Shown one piece after another: positions 12,501-27,500 of a stretch of 64,000 nucleotides of DNA. Source of the stretch: Chelonoidis abingdonii. Its lineage: Eukaryota; Chordata; Testudines; Testudinidae. A program made the translations under genes and the position numbers. Numbering within the stretch: position 1 is the stretch's first letter; every line of letters begins with the position of its first letter. The stretch is from positions 46,721,304 through 46,785,303 of the forward strand of contig NC_133769.1 in the NCBI RefSeq assembly GCF_003597395.2, given 5' to 3'. The notes under the pieces were generated by a model. That model searched no databases. It worked only from the letters and a program-made list of their open reading frames with translations, and was not told the DNA's origin.

Positions 12501-15500
12501 TAAATACTTAAGTTAGCAAAAAGAGTTAGAGATACCACAAACCTCACTTACAATTAAGTAAAAGTAGTCCATATTTACAAATCCACCTCTTTCCCTTGAA
12601 ATAATGTTGCCAAGACCACACACTTTTCCTACAGACCATCAGCAGGCTTGATAAATATTATTCACAACATCAGGATCAGTTTACAAGCAATAGAGCTCAA
12701 ATTAAAGGGAATAAAAGGCAGAAGCAGCAATGAAATTGATCTGTTTTGCCTATGACTCAAAACAGTTCAGTTAGAGCTTAATTTGATTACTGTGCTGACT
12801 CCTCCACTCCAAGGAAAGAGAGACTGTGAATGCACGCATCTTGAAAATGAATAGAAATTCAGAAAAATTCTGAAGTTACAGTAGATGTGGTAGCTTCCTT
12901 TCCTCTACATTAAAATATCTGACTATCCAACAAATGGATTGTTTCCTCACTGCTGTTAAATGGCAGGTCTTATCTGCTTCCTAACAGCTGTGGTCCTCCC
13001 CACCACTTCGAAAGTAAAAATAGTCAAACATTTTTTTCTCAAAGTGAAAAAAAAAATTTTGTGAATGAATTATAATTTGAAATTTTTACTGTCCCTCCTC
13101 CAAGAGGTATAATAAAATAGAATCTGGCATTTAGATTACCTGGTGTATTTTCTTTAGAGGCATCTGAAGTGAGAGTAGACAAAAGAGCTTCAGATTTAAA
13201 CTTCTTTTCAGGAACGTGATCTGTTGTACTATGGTGAGAAGATGGATTATGCTTTCTTTCTGTACGGAAAAAAAAAAGTAACGTTTACTAGATTTGAAAG
13301 TGAATGTAGCACTCAAGAAAGTGAAGAACTCAATAGCCTTGACCATAATCTGGGAAAGAATAAACAGGTACTATAACCATAGAGCTCTATTAACTGACTT
13401 CAGTCCCAACAGAAAAACCCTGACATTTCATTCTTGGGCCGCCCTGGAACAAATATTAACACCACTAAGTTGTGCCAAATGCTGGTAGGGTTTCTGAAAT
13501 GTAGGCAAACAAGGGTTATGAGGAGAACTCAGGAAATACCTAATTCTGAACAAAACATTATACATTTGAAATTTTTCACCAACACATGTAGTAAAACTGA
13601 AGATAAAATGTTCAATTCCAGAAACTTACTCTCTACTGGAGTGTGTGAATGGGCATGATGGTTATTCACTGGCTGTGATGGTGTATCCAGTTCCAGAGAA
13701 CCTAATATCCAGTTAAAAAAGCAGGAAAATTTAAATGCCAGCCTCGAAATAATGCAGTGTAGCTAACTTTAATCTTTCAAGTCATCTTCACTTTCAGATA
13801 TAAAATGCATCTTTAAGAGCTGTACAATACATAGAATAATTCCACAAAAACAGTTATACTCATTTTAGCCAGGAATCCTAGAGAAGAAGTTGGACTTCAA
13901 AGCACAGTCTATGTAGCTATTTTTAGAGCACCAGAACAAGCCCCACAAGCACAAGTCTGCTGATGCACACTGGGAGGAGTTTCCACTTTCTCCAAACCGC
14001 TAAATAGACAACCTTCAGTGTCAAGTGAATTTGAGACACCAAGGGACCGATCCAAGCCCATTGAAACCAAAGGGAACCTTTCCACTAACTACAATGAGCT
14101 TCAGATTGGGCCCCAGAAGTTGGAAGACTCAGATAAGCCATTTCACTATGCTGTACTTGCTAGTTTGCTCTGTGATAGTTTTATGATAGATCATGGTTTA
14201 TTTGTGGTAGGTTTTTTTTTTTTTATAAAAAAAAAAAAAAAAAAAAAAAAGAAGAGGACCTTAGAAACAATACTTTTCAGTGTGTCCCAGAGGTCTCAAT
14301 CCATTAAAAACCACTCAAAAGCCAAAATCTCTATTGAACTGGATAACGCTAGGACACAACTGCATCTTAAGGCAAACCTTCAGCTAGTATCTGCTTTTGG
14401 CTGGAAAAGAAAGATAAGTCCAAAAAAGGAAAAATTTCCAAGTTCAGGGAATAACTAAAGGATGCAGATCCTATATTTAAGACTCCAAGTTTCTTGTAGC
14501 ACTAGACTTCAAGGAGGCCACATGATCGACTGCTAGGGGAGGCTTTATGACAACGCAATTGTTAAGACAATATACAAAATAGAAAACATTTGAGTGTGTT
14601 CAAATGTATGCAATGTCATTTTGATGGGCTGAAACCTATTCATCCTATCAATGTTATTACTACTTTAACTTATTTAATTACAGGACAACAGATTAGATTC
14701 TGAAAAGTTGTCTAAATAATCCAAGAAAAGAAACTATAGTTCAATAATTACTCTACCACTTCCACCATTTCTTTTTTTTAAATGTAGATATTTGGGAATG
14801 AACACAGCAGTGCTCGGATGATTGAGACAAACCCAATGAATTCATTTTAACAGGACAGGACTAAGCATCAGAGTTACATTTTGAGGATATTCTTGGTATG
14901 CTAGTATTACTCATGTAATGAACTAGCTCAGTGCTTGCCCTCTTGTGAACACTCAACTATATATCTTTATTCTTTGGTCACTTAAATACTTGAACCTTTG
15001 ACATTTCATTTTTGAATACGTGGTAAGAAAGTTGAGATATAAAACCTACCAAAGCACATTTTGATTTCTAAATATTTAATATTCAGTTTTGTCATGAGTA
15101 AGAGAAAGCTCATCTTTCTGATCCCTCTCTCATCTGACTTAAGTTACTGTCTTACTAGTTCTAGGATTGAAGGAAGCAGATGTTGAATCACTGTTCCACA
15201 ATTAAAACAGTAATTTTCCTATAAGATTTACTGTAGTTGTATTTAGTCATTTAAGATTTTATACACATTGTCCTACTGCAAGCTAAACAAAACAATTATC
15301 TTTTACTGTAACTGTCAAATTGTTTCCCAAAATATATAAAACGGGTTTAGTGTCGTGTTCTTCCGGGAACAATAATTGCTACTATTAGACTGTTTATTAA
15401 GCATTTGATTAGCAACAAATCTAGCAAAAAGCATTATGTATCAACATGAAGTATTAAGTCCAATCAATGAAAAAAGTAAAGTTATTGCCCAAAGACAGAC

Positions 15501-18500
15501 TGGAGCTTAAGTTTGATAATCAAAGAAAATTAGAGGGCTTTTTTTGTAGAATAGTTACCCCAGTGCACTCTGTAAAATGCCTTTGGGGGTGTAACAACTT
15601 TGAGGAAACCCAGAGAAGAAATTTAGCCAACGAGGCATTTCTTTTAACCACTTCTACTGCCATTCAGCACCCTTTACAAAAATGGACATAATGCTAGTTT
15701 TCGTTTTAAACTTTGGGTCACGTACACTATTCAGTCAATGAATCTAGGATCTTAAGTACAGGTGAGCAGCTTGTCTGCTCTGGACAAGTGAAGCGTTTGA
15801 TTGGCCTGAGTTTCTGGACAGTAGAATTTTCTAGAATAACCAGTTTTTTAAAACTTAAATTAATAACACATTTGATTTACATAGCAAATATAAATTTTCA
15901 GTTGTACAAGATTATATGTTATTATAATTATTATTGATGCATGATTCATATTACCTGATACATTTAATAGATAATGCCTTAGCTTAACTTGATTTGGACC
16001 TAGTGATATAAGAAACCAACCACCTTCTAGTTCTCAGAAAACTAAAATAGTAACATGGGGGTAATGCCTAAGCATATAAAGATGTTTTAAAAAATTAGAT
16101 AGGGTATGAATCTCTTTTTAAAATATAAGAAACAAAGCATTTAAGTTTAAACTCAAAACAGATCTTGGAAACAAGCAGAAAAACTGCTAACCTTTAGCAA
16201 GATCTTCTTTTGACAAACAAAATGTTACTTTCTTCAACAGATAATGGCGTATACTTACGTCTTTCTAGTATTTCTGTAATCCCAGCATTATCTGCCTCAA
16301 GTTCCATTTTAAATTTAGCTAGTTCTTGGTCCAACTTTCTCAAGTGCCGGTCTACCTGTTTTAAAGCAGATCAATGATGACCTCCGAAACTTGAAATTGT
16401 TTAACAGTGATAAAACTCTACAACCCTTCAGAGAATTTAAGAGTTTTGAATATTTAATGGGATACATTAGAAGAATGAAGTTTGATAGACTTCAGTGATG
16501 TAGGGACTTACAAGAGGAATCTGCATAATACAGTGCCTTAAGAAAAAGCCACTGCACTTAAAAACTGTCTTCCATCTGTAATCATACAGGACAACCAACA
16601 ATATATGTCACTGTATTAGCAGATTAAAGCTATTTTAGCAGTTATCAACTCACCAAGATAGTTTAAGATTATAAATCCATGAAGAAAACGGCAAAGAGAA
16701 CAGCAGAGAAGAAATCATTAAATGCCTTTATAACATATTGTACAGGTTTTCAGTTTGCTTATTTTGTACCCCACGGGATATATAATAAGCATATGTAAGA
16801 CTCTGCCAACCCACACAACACATTAAAAAGGCACTTATCTGATTTATCCTCATCTTCCCCATATTATTCTGTTAATGGAGTTAGAATCTTAAATAATTTT
16901 GTATTTAAAAAGTATAAGTTCAACATTACAACCATAATTAAAGGTTTGTCTTGTGCACACATGCAATGAAAATTCATTGATGTGTTTCCAAAAAGAGAGC
17001 ACGCGCAAGACAGTCCATCGTTCACCCACACCACTATACTTTTTGCATAAAACAGAACATTTTAAATGAAGTGGAAACATGGGTGTTTAAGTTGTAACTG
17101 TGACTTTCACTTTTTAAAACAAGTTGAGTTTACCTTTCATACATTACTATAGTAACAACTTTTTTGTTAATACTTCTGTAAAGTGCAGGCAAGCTAATAA
17201 AAGGGTCCCCCATATGACAAAGTTTAGATTTCCTTGAGACAAATCATGTTATTCACTTTAATCCCTTTGTTTACTTACCAAGTCATAAATCTGATTTGCC
17301 AATTGTACTTTCTCATCTGCATCTTCCAAAGCTTTATAGTAATCCTGAAAAGAGATTTTTGTAAAATGATCAAAATAACTTGAGTGGTTCTTCTATGAAT
17401 AATTACTGAATTCCTCATTTTGATTTATATTTCATAATGAATTACAGATCCGATAAAAATTTACTGCTTAGGCTTTAAAAAATATTCTATAAAGACAAGT
17501 CTCTCAACGATTAATTCACCTACATTTTTAAGTGATACCTATTTGACATTTCTCATCTTTTCTAGATCAAAAACAGAACAGAACAGAACCCGGGTATGAA
17601 AAGTGCTGAGGTATTCTTCCAGCTATATTATGGTGTCATTACACAAGTTAGCTTGCTGTGAGAAAGCAAACCTGGGCCAGCTTGTTCCACTCTATATTAA
17701 CACATACATAAACTGATAGAATAAGCTAATATCCAGCATGTTAAATTTTGTGCCATTTCAAAAGGATCTTTTTAAAAAAGTGAATAATTATCACACATTG
17801 TAGATTGCTTATTGGTCTTCTACAATAATATGTTCCACACCCTAGCCACTCAAAAAGCAAATTAAATAAAGCTTGAAGGGAGTTACATTCATCACAGAAG
17901 TCTGGTCTACACTACAGTTAGGTTGACGCAAGGCACTTATGTTGACCTAACTTTGTAAGCGTCTACACTAAAACGTTGCTCCCGTTGATGTAACTCACCC
18001 ACTACTTCAACTTAGTAACTCCACCTGCAGGAGAGGCATAGCGCTTAGGTCGATTCTGACGCAGTAAGGCCGACACAGAGTCAGTGTAAACACTGCATTG
18101 CTTACTCTGACTTTAGTGGCCTCCAGGAAGAGTCCCACGATGCCCCACCTATGACCAATCTGGTCACCATTTAGAATTTTGCTGCCCAGAGGCCAGGTAC
18201 AGAGGTACATGCCCCTCCCCTTTTAAAGCCCTACGAATTTTTTAAATTCCATTTTCTGTTTGCTCCACATGGAGAGCTCATCTAGCAATTGCCCAGCTGA
18301 ACATGCTGGCTACACGCTGCAGACACGCTCCTGTCTGGAGTACACAGGAGGTAGTGGATCTCAAGAGTCTGTAAGGAGAAGATGATTTGCAGGCACAGCT
18401 CCGATCCTGCTACAGAACGCCGTATATCTACGATCAGATCGCTTGGGGCATGGACGAGAAAGGATACAAGAGGGATCAGAAGTACCGCATGAAAGCCAAA

Positions 18501-21500
18501 GAGCTGCAGCAGGCACACCAGAAGGCATGGAGGGCTAAGTTGCACTGATGTGGAGCTGCAGATGTGCCACTTTTACAAAGTGCTGCTTGCCATATTCAGC
18601 GGCCCACCACACCAGAAGGATACTTCAGGGTAGCTGGTGTCACAGGCCTCCAGAGTGAACAGTGAGGAGAAGGCGTTGGATGAGAAAGAAGAGGAGGAGG
18701 AGTATGGGGGACAGTCAACTGGGGACTCCAGTGGTGCAGAGAGCCAGGATCTGTTTTTGACTCCAGAGCAGTCAAGCCAGTCCCTACAGCCCAGCACGGG
18801 CGAGCCTCATGCAGAGGAAAGAACTTCTGGTAAGTATGCAGTTTGTTTTAATATTGAAGGACATGTCTGTCCATTTACTCACGCAGGAAGAGGTAGTGAA
18901 ATAACCAACTGAGGTAGAGTCATTGCTTCTCATTCCCATGTACAGTGGAAAGGGTCCTGCAGAACAGTTTGTTCATGGGTACTGGGATGCCCTCTGAATA
19001 CTCCACAGAGTTCTTGAGGAAACTTTCCTGGAGGTAGTCTGTAATCCTCTGATGAAGATTTCTGGGGAAGGCTGCCTTATTTCTTCAACTGTGGTAGGAC
19101 ACTTTCTGACACCACTCAGCAATTACTTCAGCAGGCAGCATTGCCGCACCCAGGTTAGCGGCATACGGTGTGCAGCCGGATGCGTGTAGAAGCTGTTCCG
19201 TTTCAACCTCCATTACACTCAGGAGTACAACATCAGGCAAATAACCATCGCCTGTGGAAAACTGTTCAACTGCCCTGTCCATATATATTCATGCCCAGGA
19301 ACAAGAGGAGTGAGTTCAGTATACCACATTTCCATTTATCTTGTGAATACACTCACAATAGTACCTCTGTGCACTGTATCTTTTGCAGCTGGAAATCGTG
19401 GTCTTGTGGTTCTCTCCATCCACACCAGTGGAGTGGCTCAGCCAGATAAGAAGGTGAAAGAAGAGGACATGGGATGACATGTTCCAAAAGAGAACCTGCA
19501 AGCCTCTGGTGCTTTACATACCTAGTAGAGGGCTTGGAGGATCACCCTTGAGGATAGCATGGACAGGGATAGAGTGGAGAGGAAAAACGCACAGGAAAAA
19601 GAGAGACACGCAGTAGGAGATGCCAGCGCTTTTCTAGTGCAAACAGACATTCTGGAGACTCTTGTTGACCTTAAGCATGGATCTGTCGAACCTGGTCTCC
19701 CTCTGCAGCCCATTGATAACTGCATTCCAGAACCTCCCTATTCCCCACTCCACATTCTATGTGACATCTGGAAATACAGTGTACCCGTACTACTCCACCC
19801 CAGGGGACATCACAGACTATAACGGCTGCACATACACTGACCTGAGACACATGCAGTTGGTGAATGTGTTTGTGAAATGAAAATGACAGTTCTTTCCCTC
19901 TCAAAAAGTTCTTTTCCCTCTACTTATAAAATTTCATTCAGTTAGAAATATGTCTGTCTGCATAGGTTTGGAAACTTAATTCATCTTTATTAATTCACAA
20001 TATAGGGTGGTTGTGACTAACATCATTCACAGATAACAGCAAATGGTGCATTTGCAATGTTATTTTACTACACACTCATTACAAGGTTCACATTAGGGTG
20101 CAAAAAACACACAAACCAAACCAAAAAACAATAAAAAACCCCAAAAACTCAAAAAACAATGCCAGGCAGAGCACACTACAGCAACACACATTACTGTGGC
20201 TCACTATTAAAATGGTCTTTCAAAGCCTCCTTGAGATGTTTTGCAGCTCCCTGCTGAGCTCTTCTTATAGCCCTGGTATCTGGCTGCTCAAAATTAACAG
20301 ACAGTCACTCCCTTTTCTTCACAGTAGGCAGCTATAATCATTGAGGTTTTTTTCACTGAGGTCTAATCTCAAGTAGATAGTACCAGCCAAAAGGCCAAAG
20401 ACACATTTAACAGTCATTCTACATCTGCTGAGCCTCTAGTTGAAGTACTCTTGGCTGCTGTCGAGGTGACCAGTGTACTGCTTCTTGAGCCATGGGAGTA
20501 AGGGGTAGACTGGGTCTCCCAGGATCACTATTGGAATTTCAACATTCCCATTGGTAATCCTCTGGTCTGGAAAGAAAGACCCTACTTTCAGCTTTCTGAG
20601 CAGGCCTATTTTCTTAAATATGCACGCTTCATACATCTTCTCTGACCAGCCTGTGTCGATGTCGATAAAACATGCCTGGTGATCCACTAGTGCTTGCAGT
20701 ACGATAGAAAAATAGTCCTTTCTGTTGATGTACTCTGTGGCAAGGTAGTTCAGTGCCAAAATAGGGATATGCATGCCATCTATCACCTAACCACAGTTCA
20801 GGAACTCCACCTCTGCAAAACTATCCGCTATGTCCTGCAAATTGCCCAGAGTCAGAATCCTGTGTAACAGGATGCGATTAATGCACACGTGCATCACAGC
20901 AACCCCCACTTGGATTTCCCAGCTCTGAACTGACTGCTGCCTGATGTGGGCAGCAATCGAGCATTGCCTACTTTCACACAGCTCTTACCAATCTCTTCTC
21001 CACTATCAGTGCAGCTCTCACTCTGGCACTGCTGCACCAGAGGCTGGGGCAAGCTCTGCACACTCTTCCAGGAATGTGGCCTTGCACAGCCAAAATGCTT
21101 CAGCCACTGCTCACCGTCCCAGGCCTGCATAACAACGCGATCCCAAAATTGGTGCTCCACTGTCCACAGTTCCTCCATGAATGCCAACAACAACCTTGAA
21201 TTGTGTCTTTCTATGTCCCACAGCAAGCTAGGCTCCAAGGAATCGTCATGTTCCTCACAGCTCCACTGGCAGATTGCAAATACTGCAGGATCAGGCTTGT
21301 GCTCACAATGCTCATCACAAAAGCGCAGAGCTGTGCAGGATGCATGCTTCTCACAGAGATGACAGACAGGCAGGTTCGCAGGGCTTTTGAAACCGGCATG
21401 AAATATTATGGGATGTAAATAGAATTATGGGATGGCGAGAACTGCATCATGGAACGTTGAAACCATGTTCCTAGTCACCCCTGCATGATTTGTTTGCCCC

Positions 21501-24500
21501 CAGGAGTCACTGCTTTTCCAAAGCATCCTGCGCTAGATGGTGGCAACTTGCACAATGGGATAGCTACCCATGTTGCACTGATCTCTGCATCGATGCAAGT
21601 GCTACTAGTGAGGATGCGCACGCCAACACAAGAACATAGTGTGGACATGCAAAAGCGAATTAATTACTGCTGCGGCTGTATGTCAATGTAACTTAGGTCA
21701 ACTTAATTTTGTACTGTAGACTTGCCATGAGGCCCTGTCTATAGTAGACAACTGCACTGATTTAACTAAATACGTTTAAAATTGATCTAGTCAAACTAGT
21801 ATAAACCCCTAAAAACAGGCACACTTAAAATCTGTTTAAGCCTTGCTTATCAAATTAGCTGTATGTTTAAACTTTACACAGGGATTTGTACCAGGTTAAC
21901 TAGACATATTTAAAATCTACGTTTGTTAACCTAGTGCAACTTTCTAGCACAAATACTTAGCTGCCCTTCTCGGGAAAAAAGGTCCAAGAGAATCTAAAAA
22001 CTATCCTGCTTAGCTGAATATATTTGGTGAAGTCTTGGCCCCGCTGAAGTTAATGGAAAAACGTCCACTAACTTCAATGGAATCAAGTTTTCACCCTATT
22101 GCAAAGGATTCCATTCATGTTAGTTAAGGAACAAAGAGAATTCAGAAGACCTTCAGCTTCTTGGTATCAGATGAACGTGGTCTCATTACATATTTACATG
22201 TGGGTTTTCTATCTAAACCACTGAAGCTGACATTCTCACTTCATCAGCGAAAAAAGCATAGAACCAAAACACCACTAAGGTCTGGTCCACATCCAAAAAT
22301 TACACTGACCTAACTACATCACTCTGGGCTGTGAAAAAATGTCATTTAGTGAGGACCAGACACAAGATCCATGGGAGAAAAATCTTATGGACCTCAGGTC
22401 ATCCAGGGCAATGAGTGGGTTATGCTTTTATAACCTTGATCCCTGACTGATTACGGATAAATTGAGTTTCATCTTGGGGAGCCCTGTGCTACCTAATTAG
22501 GTCAACTTAACTGCCACTGTGGTGCAGTTAGGTCGACAGAAGAACTCAGGTGGATTACCTATGTGGATGGAAAAACCCTTTCTGTGAATATAAGAAATAC
22601 CTTCACTACAGTGGCACTGCTGCAGCATCGCAGGTCTGCAGTATAGACATGGCCTCGGTGTTCCAAGCAGGGCTAAGAAACTCCACAAGCTGAAACTCAA
22701 TTTATCTGTAATCAGTTGGGACTGAAGATTATTTGGCTCCCATGAAAGTATAGCCCACCACAACCCTAGATGGCCTAAGGTCCATAAAAAAATTTCCCCC
22801 ATGGATCCTGGGTCTGGTCCTCACCAAATGTCTCTTCAGATACTTTCTGGGTAAAGGATCACCCTATAGCAATTCAGCTCCATCTAAAGGTTGGCAAAGA
22901 ATACAACCCATTGGATGTAATACGAACACTGACATCATTGAGGGGTGGAGTAAAGGTGACCCCCAACTTACATAAGGGTTTCTGAAGCATCTAAGGGAAG
23001 ATGCTTCTACTAAGGCTTAGCACAAGTCCCTCCAGAGAAAGCCAGGCCATTTATTCTGTTTCATCCCTTACACGTATGGGAGCAGGGGGACTGAGAGAAA
23101 AAACAAGGTGAGATGATGTAGCTCTTGTTATTACTGATCACCATATTAATGACCTGACTGGCTGATGTCACTTCATATTCCTAGCATTTCTAATGAACAC
23201 TAAACTGTACTGACAAAAAAAAATGGAGGAAAACTTCTTGATTAGTGCTAACTTTATTTTTCTTAGAAAGTGCAATTTTCCACACTCAAAGCCTAATTCA
23301 GGCCACAGTTCTCAACACTTTACAGTCAAAATTAAGGGAAATTAATATTAAACTACCAATCTCTGAGTTGTATATTTTTTTTAAACATGACCCACTCCTG
23401 TAATGTCCTTACCTTTTTGATTGACGTCATTTGCTCTTCTCTCCATTCAGGTTTGTTTTTCTTTGCATTCATAAAAAATTCATTTACTCTTTGTTCTAGC
23501 TGATCCATTGCATCTGCAGCACACAGAAGATGAAAAGAGTGTTAGGATCTTACATATACAAATGCTATGTATTTTGTACAGGGTGGTGAGTTTTTTCTTA
23601 AACCAGGGAGAATTGGCATCTTTTATCAAAACTACTAGAAAAAATATAAGTAGCTGAGCGAGGGAGAGAATTATTTACCTTGCAATTCTGCTTCTTGGAA
23701 GTCATTTGGGTAGGATTCTCACTCCAGGATATTGTGCTCTCCAGCATGAGACAAGCAGGGCTCCAAGTTTTAAAGGTTTTTTTTTGTCCCTAAGACCAGT
23801 GGCAGCAAGCTGAAACAAGCCCCAAACTCCTCACCCAGCTTTAAACTGCTGACTTTGGAACTTTCCAGCCAATTACAATTTGAGCAGGAAACAAAGTATC
23901 CTCCTAAGAAATAAAGTCAGATACAAAACCAAATAATTTAAAAATTAGTGCCTCAAAAAAGTAGAGCAATAGACAGAGAAGAGAAAAAACCACCACCTTC
24001 AAATCAAGTTCTTCTCCAACCATGTGAGGGAGTGGGAAACTATGTGAAAGTCCTGCCAGAATGGTATCCTCAATGAAGTAGAATTGTGAAGTAATTCCCC
24101 ATTCTTGCCAGATACCACCCAAGGAAGGATTCAGACTTATTGACATCTACAGCTTGAGATAAGTCACAAAAGGAAAAGCTACAGCCACTAATTCCACAGC
24201 CATCAAAACGGACAAGGAAAATGCCTTGTTTGGTTCATTTATTAAAACAAAGGAATGGAAATATTCCAAAAGCATCAAGCTTAATACTTCAGCCCAGGTA
24301 GTATTTAAACAAACAAAAGCATTTGATCAGCTAAAATAGGGGACAGCCCTCCCCACAAAAAAAATAAAATAAAATAAAATATCAAGAGGGCAAGAAAAGT
24401 TCAGGTTTCCTTATTTTGGAATTAGATTCTGCAAGACCTAGAGACCGACAGGCCAAATCCAAGTTACAGCATTTGGTAAAATGTATGGAACAAGGACAAT

Positions 24501-27500
24501 GTGACTACTTTGCACATGATCTGAGATAGAAACATTTTCAGGTGCGATAGCTGAGGTCACCCTGCCTCAACAACATGAACCATGGCCACACACTTCCAGT
24601 TTAAGGCCAGCCACTTGCAAAATACAATCTCACAGCTCCAATTGCTGGATTGTGCAGAAAATGGAGTCAAATAAAATATGAAGCAGAACTGGCTTTCTAA
24701 GGGATTTAGTCACTCCATGTAAAACCCCCAGAGATCTTTTGGCATCCAGCATATAGGAAAGAGTCTCACAAAGATGGGCACGAGCCCTGGAAATAGTGCT
24801 GGAAAGATGAGAGGCTCACCAGTATAGAACACTGACAACATCTCAGAAAGGGGTCTCACATGAGTCTATAGCACAATCCTCTAAAATTCTAGTCAACTAA
24901 AGCCTGATGTCACAACCAACATGAAAGTCAACTTTCATATAATTAAACTGGACTCATATGTACTAAATGGCTCAAGAGGAAACGTCATCCGTTTTTTTCA
25001 GACCTAGCTTAAAGAGACCCCAAAGAGTGTCAAGCTCTACAAGAACCTGACAAGCGGCTGCAGAGACAGCAGTTTATCTGAAAAAGCTAACACATAGACC
25101 GAGACTGAATAAGCCTTTAATTGAACTCAAATAGAAGAAAAATGTAGTCAAGTAGTTTCTGTGCAGGGCAAATCAAGGGATCTATGCATGTCTATGTGTA
25201 TACCAAACAATTTCCACTTGCTTTTTAAAATCCTTTGGGGAAATGGCTTTCAAGATACCAGGGAGACAATATGCCACTATATATTAAGGGCTTTTGAAAA
25301 TCTAGTCTTACAGCCCAGACAACAATGGCTCATGACCAATATGCCCAAAGGTCTTATTCTCCCTTTCTCACCAGACAACAATGGCTCATGACCAATATGC
25401 CCAAAGGTCTTATTCTCCCTTTCTCACCAAGACAATAAATGTATTCAAAGGAATAAAGTGACCAGCTATCTAAATACTTCAGAACCATTAAAAAAGCCAG
25501 CTTTTTTGCTTGTTTAGTATCTTTTGGCCTCAGCTGATGTTCACTGTGAAACCAAGTTCCCTTGAAATCCGTCATGGTTATAGAAGGTTGCTTTTGAAAC
25601 GGAGGTTTTCCCTTCCCTCCTTTATGGGAGGTGGCCCAAGAGAATGAAGGGTGGCCTTTCCATCCTTTGTCTTCTTAAGTCCTCAAAAGAGGTCTGGTAC
25701 AGGATACATCCTCCAACTTTTTCTTGATCCTCTGATAGCTACCCTTATGGGTCAACTTTTTAAAAGGTTATGGCGCTTCTCCTGGGTAAAGGATTCTACC
25801 AGGGCAGAGGCATTTTCCAGACATTGCCCTTTGGCTATATAGGCCTGGTAATCCATGACTTGAAGGACTGAAGTTAAAGACTTTAAACAGTTCACTTGAA
25901 CAAATTCCCATGCTGAGGCTCAGGAGTCTGTTCACCATTCAGCTGTTCTTTGCTCTGGCCATGACTGCCTCACACGGGGTGACGGGCGAAACAGCCAGCC
26001 ATGTTATACTTTTTCCTAGTAACTACCTAGTAATGAGAGGTCCTCAGTCCCCCAGGTCAAAGATATGGTGCAAGAGTAATTTTAACTGTAACAGAAGGGG
26101 GGTCCTGGCCCAGGTATGTCTCAGTTGTGGCTCCTGTAAATTTCTAAACCAGCACCAACTCAAGTCAGCTGACTTACACAGCAGTTTTAAAAGTTCTGTG
26201 AATGTGGGACCCTAGCACTGAGTCACTGTCTTGCCACATCCCAACAGTCCTCTGGTCTATCTGTGATGTCCAACTAGCAGCTATGATCACAAGCAGCTGG
26301 ACTAGAACAGAGAAGAAGAGTGCCTGGAATTTCTACAATGCTTTGGGAGGCTTTGACACCAACTGCACAAGAATCACTGGGGTAACCAAGGTCTGGGTCA
26401 AAGTTTTTTCTGTTGACTCCCAGAACACTGAGGCTGATCTTGGTATAAATATGCACTAACTGTGTGAAGAGATTCACCAGCTTCCAAAGCAGCACCTAAC
26501 CATGAATAGAAGAAAGATATTTGTGGTCTCAGTCTGAAGCTGCCCAAGTCAAAAGGCTGCTGGTTTTCTTTTGGTGCCACCTATTGACATTTTAAGGAGA
26601 AGCAATGCTTTAATTAACATGCCATAATTCAGTACCAATGACTTCAAGCCATGAAGCCTAGAGAGCACTAAAGCTGAGACACAGCTCAGAGTCCCTGGTT
26701 TTAGAAGGCTGGTTCAGCATGCTTCAACACAGACTGTGAAACTGACCAACTAGACTCACCAGGCAACATGAAGTCCCAATGCTCACAGATCAAGACTGGC
26801 TCAGGCTTTTACTTCAAAAGCCTATGGTCTGACCTATTGCTAGACTTAAAAAATCTTCAGGGTTCTACCTCAAGGTGATGTTCCCCACCATACTTGAGTT
26901 AACTGGGTTACATCTGCAAACTGATTTAACACATTTACACTGCATGCCCAAACCAGTTAACTTACTCATCCATTCCAGGGCTGGTCTACACTACGGGGGG
27001 AAATCGATCTTAGATACGCAACTTCAGCTACATGAATAACGTAGCTGAAGTCGAATATCTAAGATCGGATTACTCACCCGTCCTCACCGCGCGGGATCGA
27101 CGTCCGCGGCTCCCCCTGTCGATTCCGCAACTCCATTGGGGTTGGTGGAGTTCTGGAATCGATATAAGCGCGCTCGGGGATTGATATATCATGTCTAGAT
27201 GAGACGCGATATATCGATCCCCGAGCAATCGATTTTAACCCGCCGATACGGCGGGTAGTCTAGACGTAGCCACAGACTGTCTCAAGGATGTATTCTGATG
27301 CTACTGAGTTGTCTTCCTCCCTTTCTGAGGAATCAGACAACATACTGTAACTCAAAGTAAAATTATTTAAAGCATGATGCTTCACAGATTTGTCACAGAG
27401 AAAGCAGAGGCTTTGTGAAGTACTATGCCAAAAAAGACCTAATCATGGCCAGAGATCTCTCTGGGGTATCCTGTCACAGAAGCCCTACAGGCAACCAGTG

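Larger units (their letters stand above)
17901..21726 (-). mobile_element. PIF/Harbinger DNA transposon, nearly full length, inactive
   Basis: The ends carry GGTCTACACTACA and, on the minus strand, AGTCTACAGTACA, each followed after a few bases by GTTGAC. Between them lie both Harbinger genes: a Myb/SANT-like protein gene on the plus strand and a DDE transposase on the minus strand, in convergent orientation. It lies in ING3 intron 3 (17,345-23,412). No clear 3-bp target duplication was found. Both genes are broken, so the copy cannot move. Strand is given for the transposase. Confidence 0.85.

Noticed and set aside
14018..14458. 146-codon ORF on the plus strand
   Set aside because: It reads through the T-run and A-run, giving a phenylalanine then polylysine stretch; composition artefact in an intron.
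25651..26459. Run of plus-strand ORFs inside ING3 intron 2
   Set aside because: Three overlapping short frames without known motifs; may be an old repeat, but nothing supports a gene.
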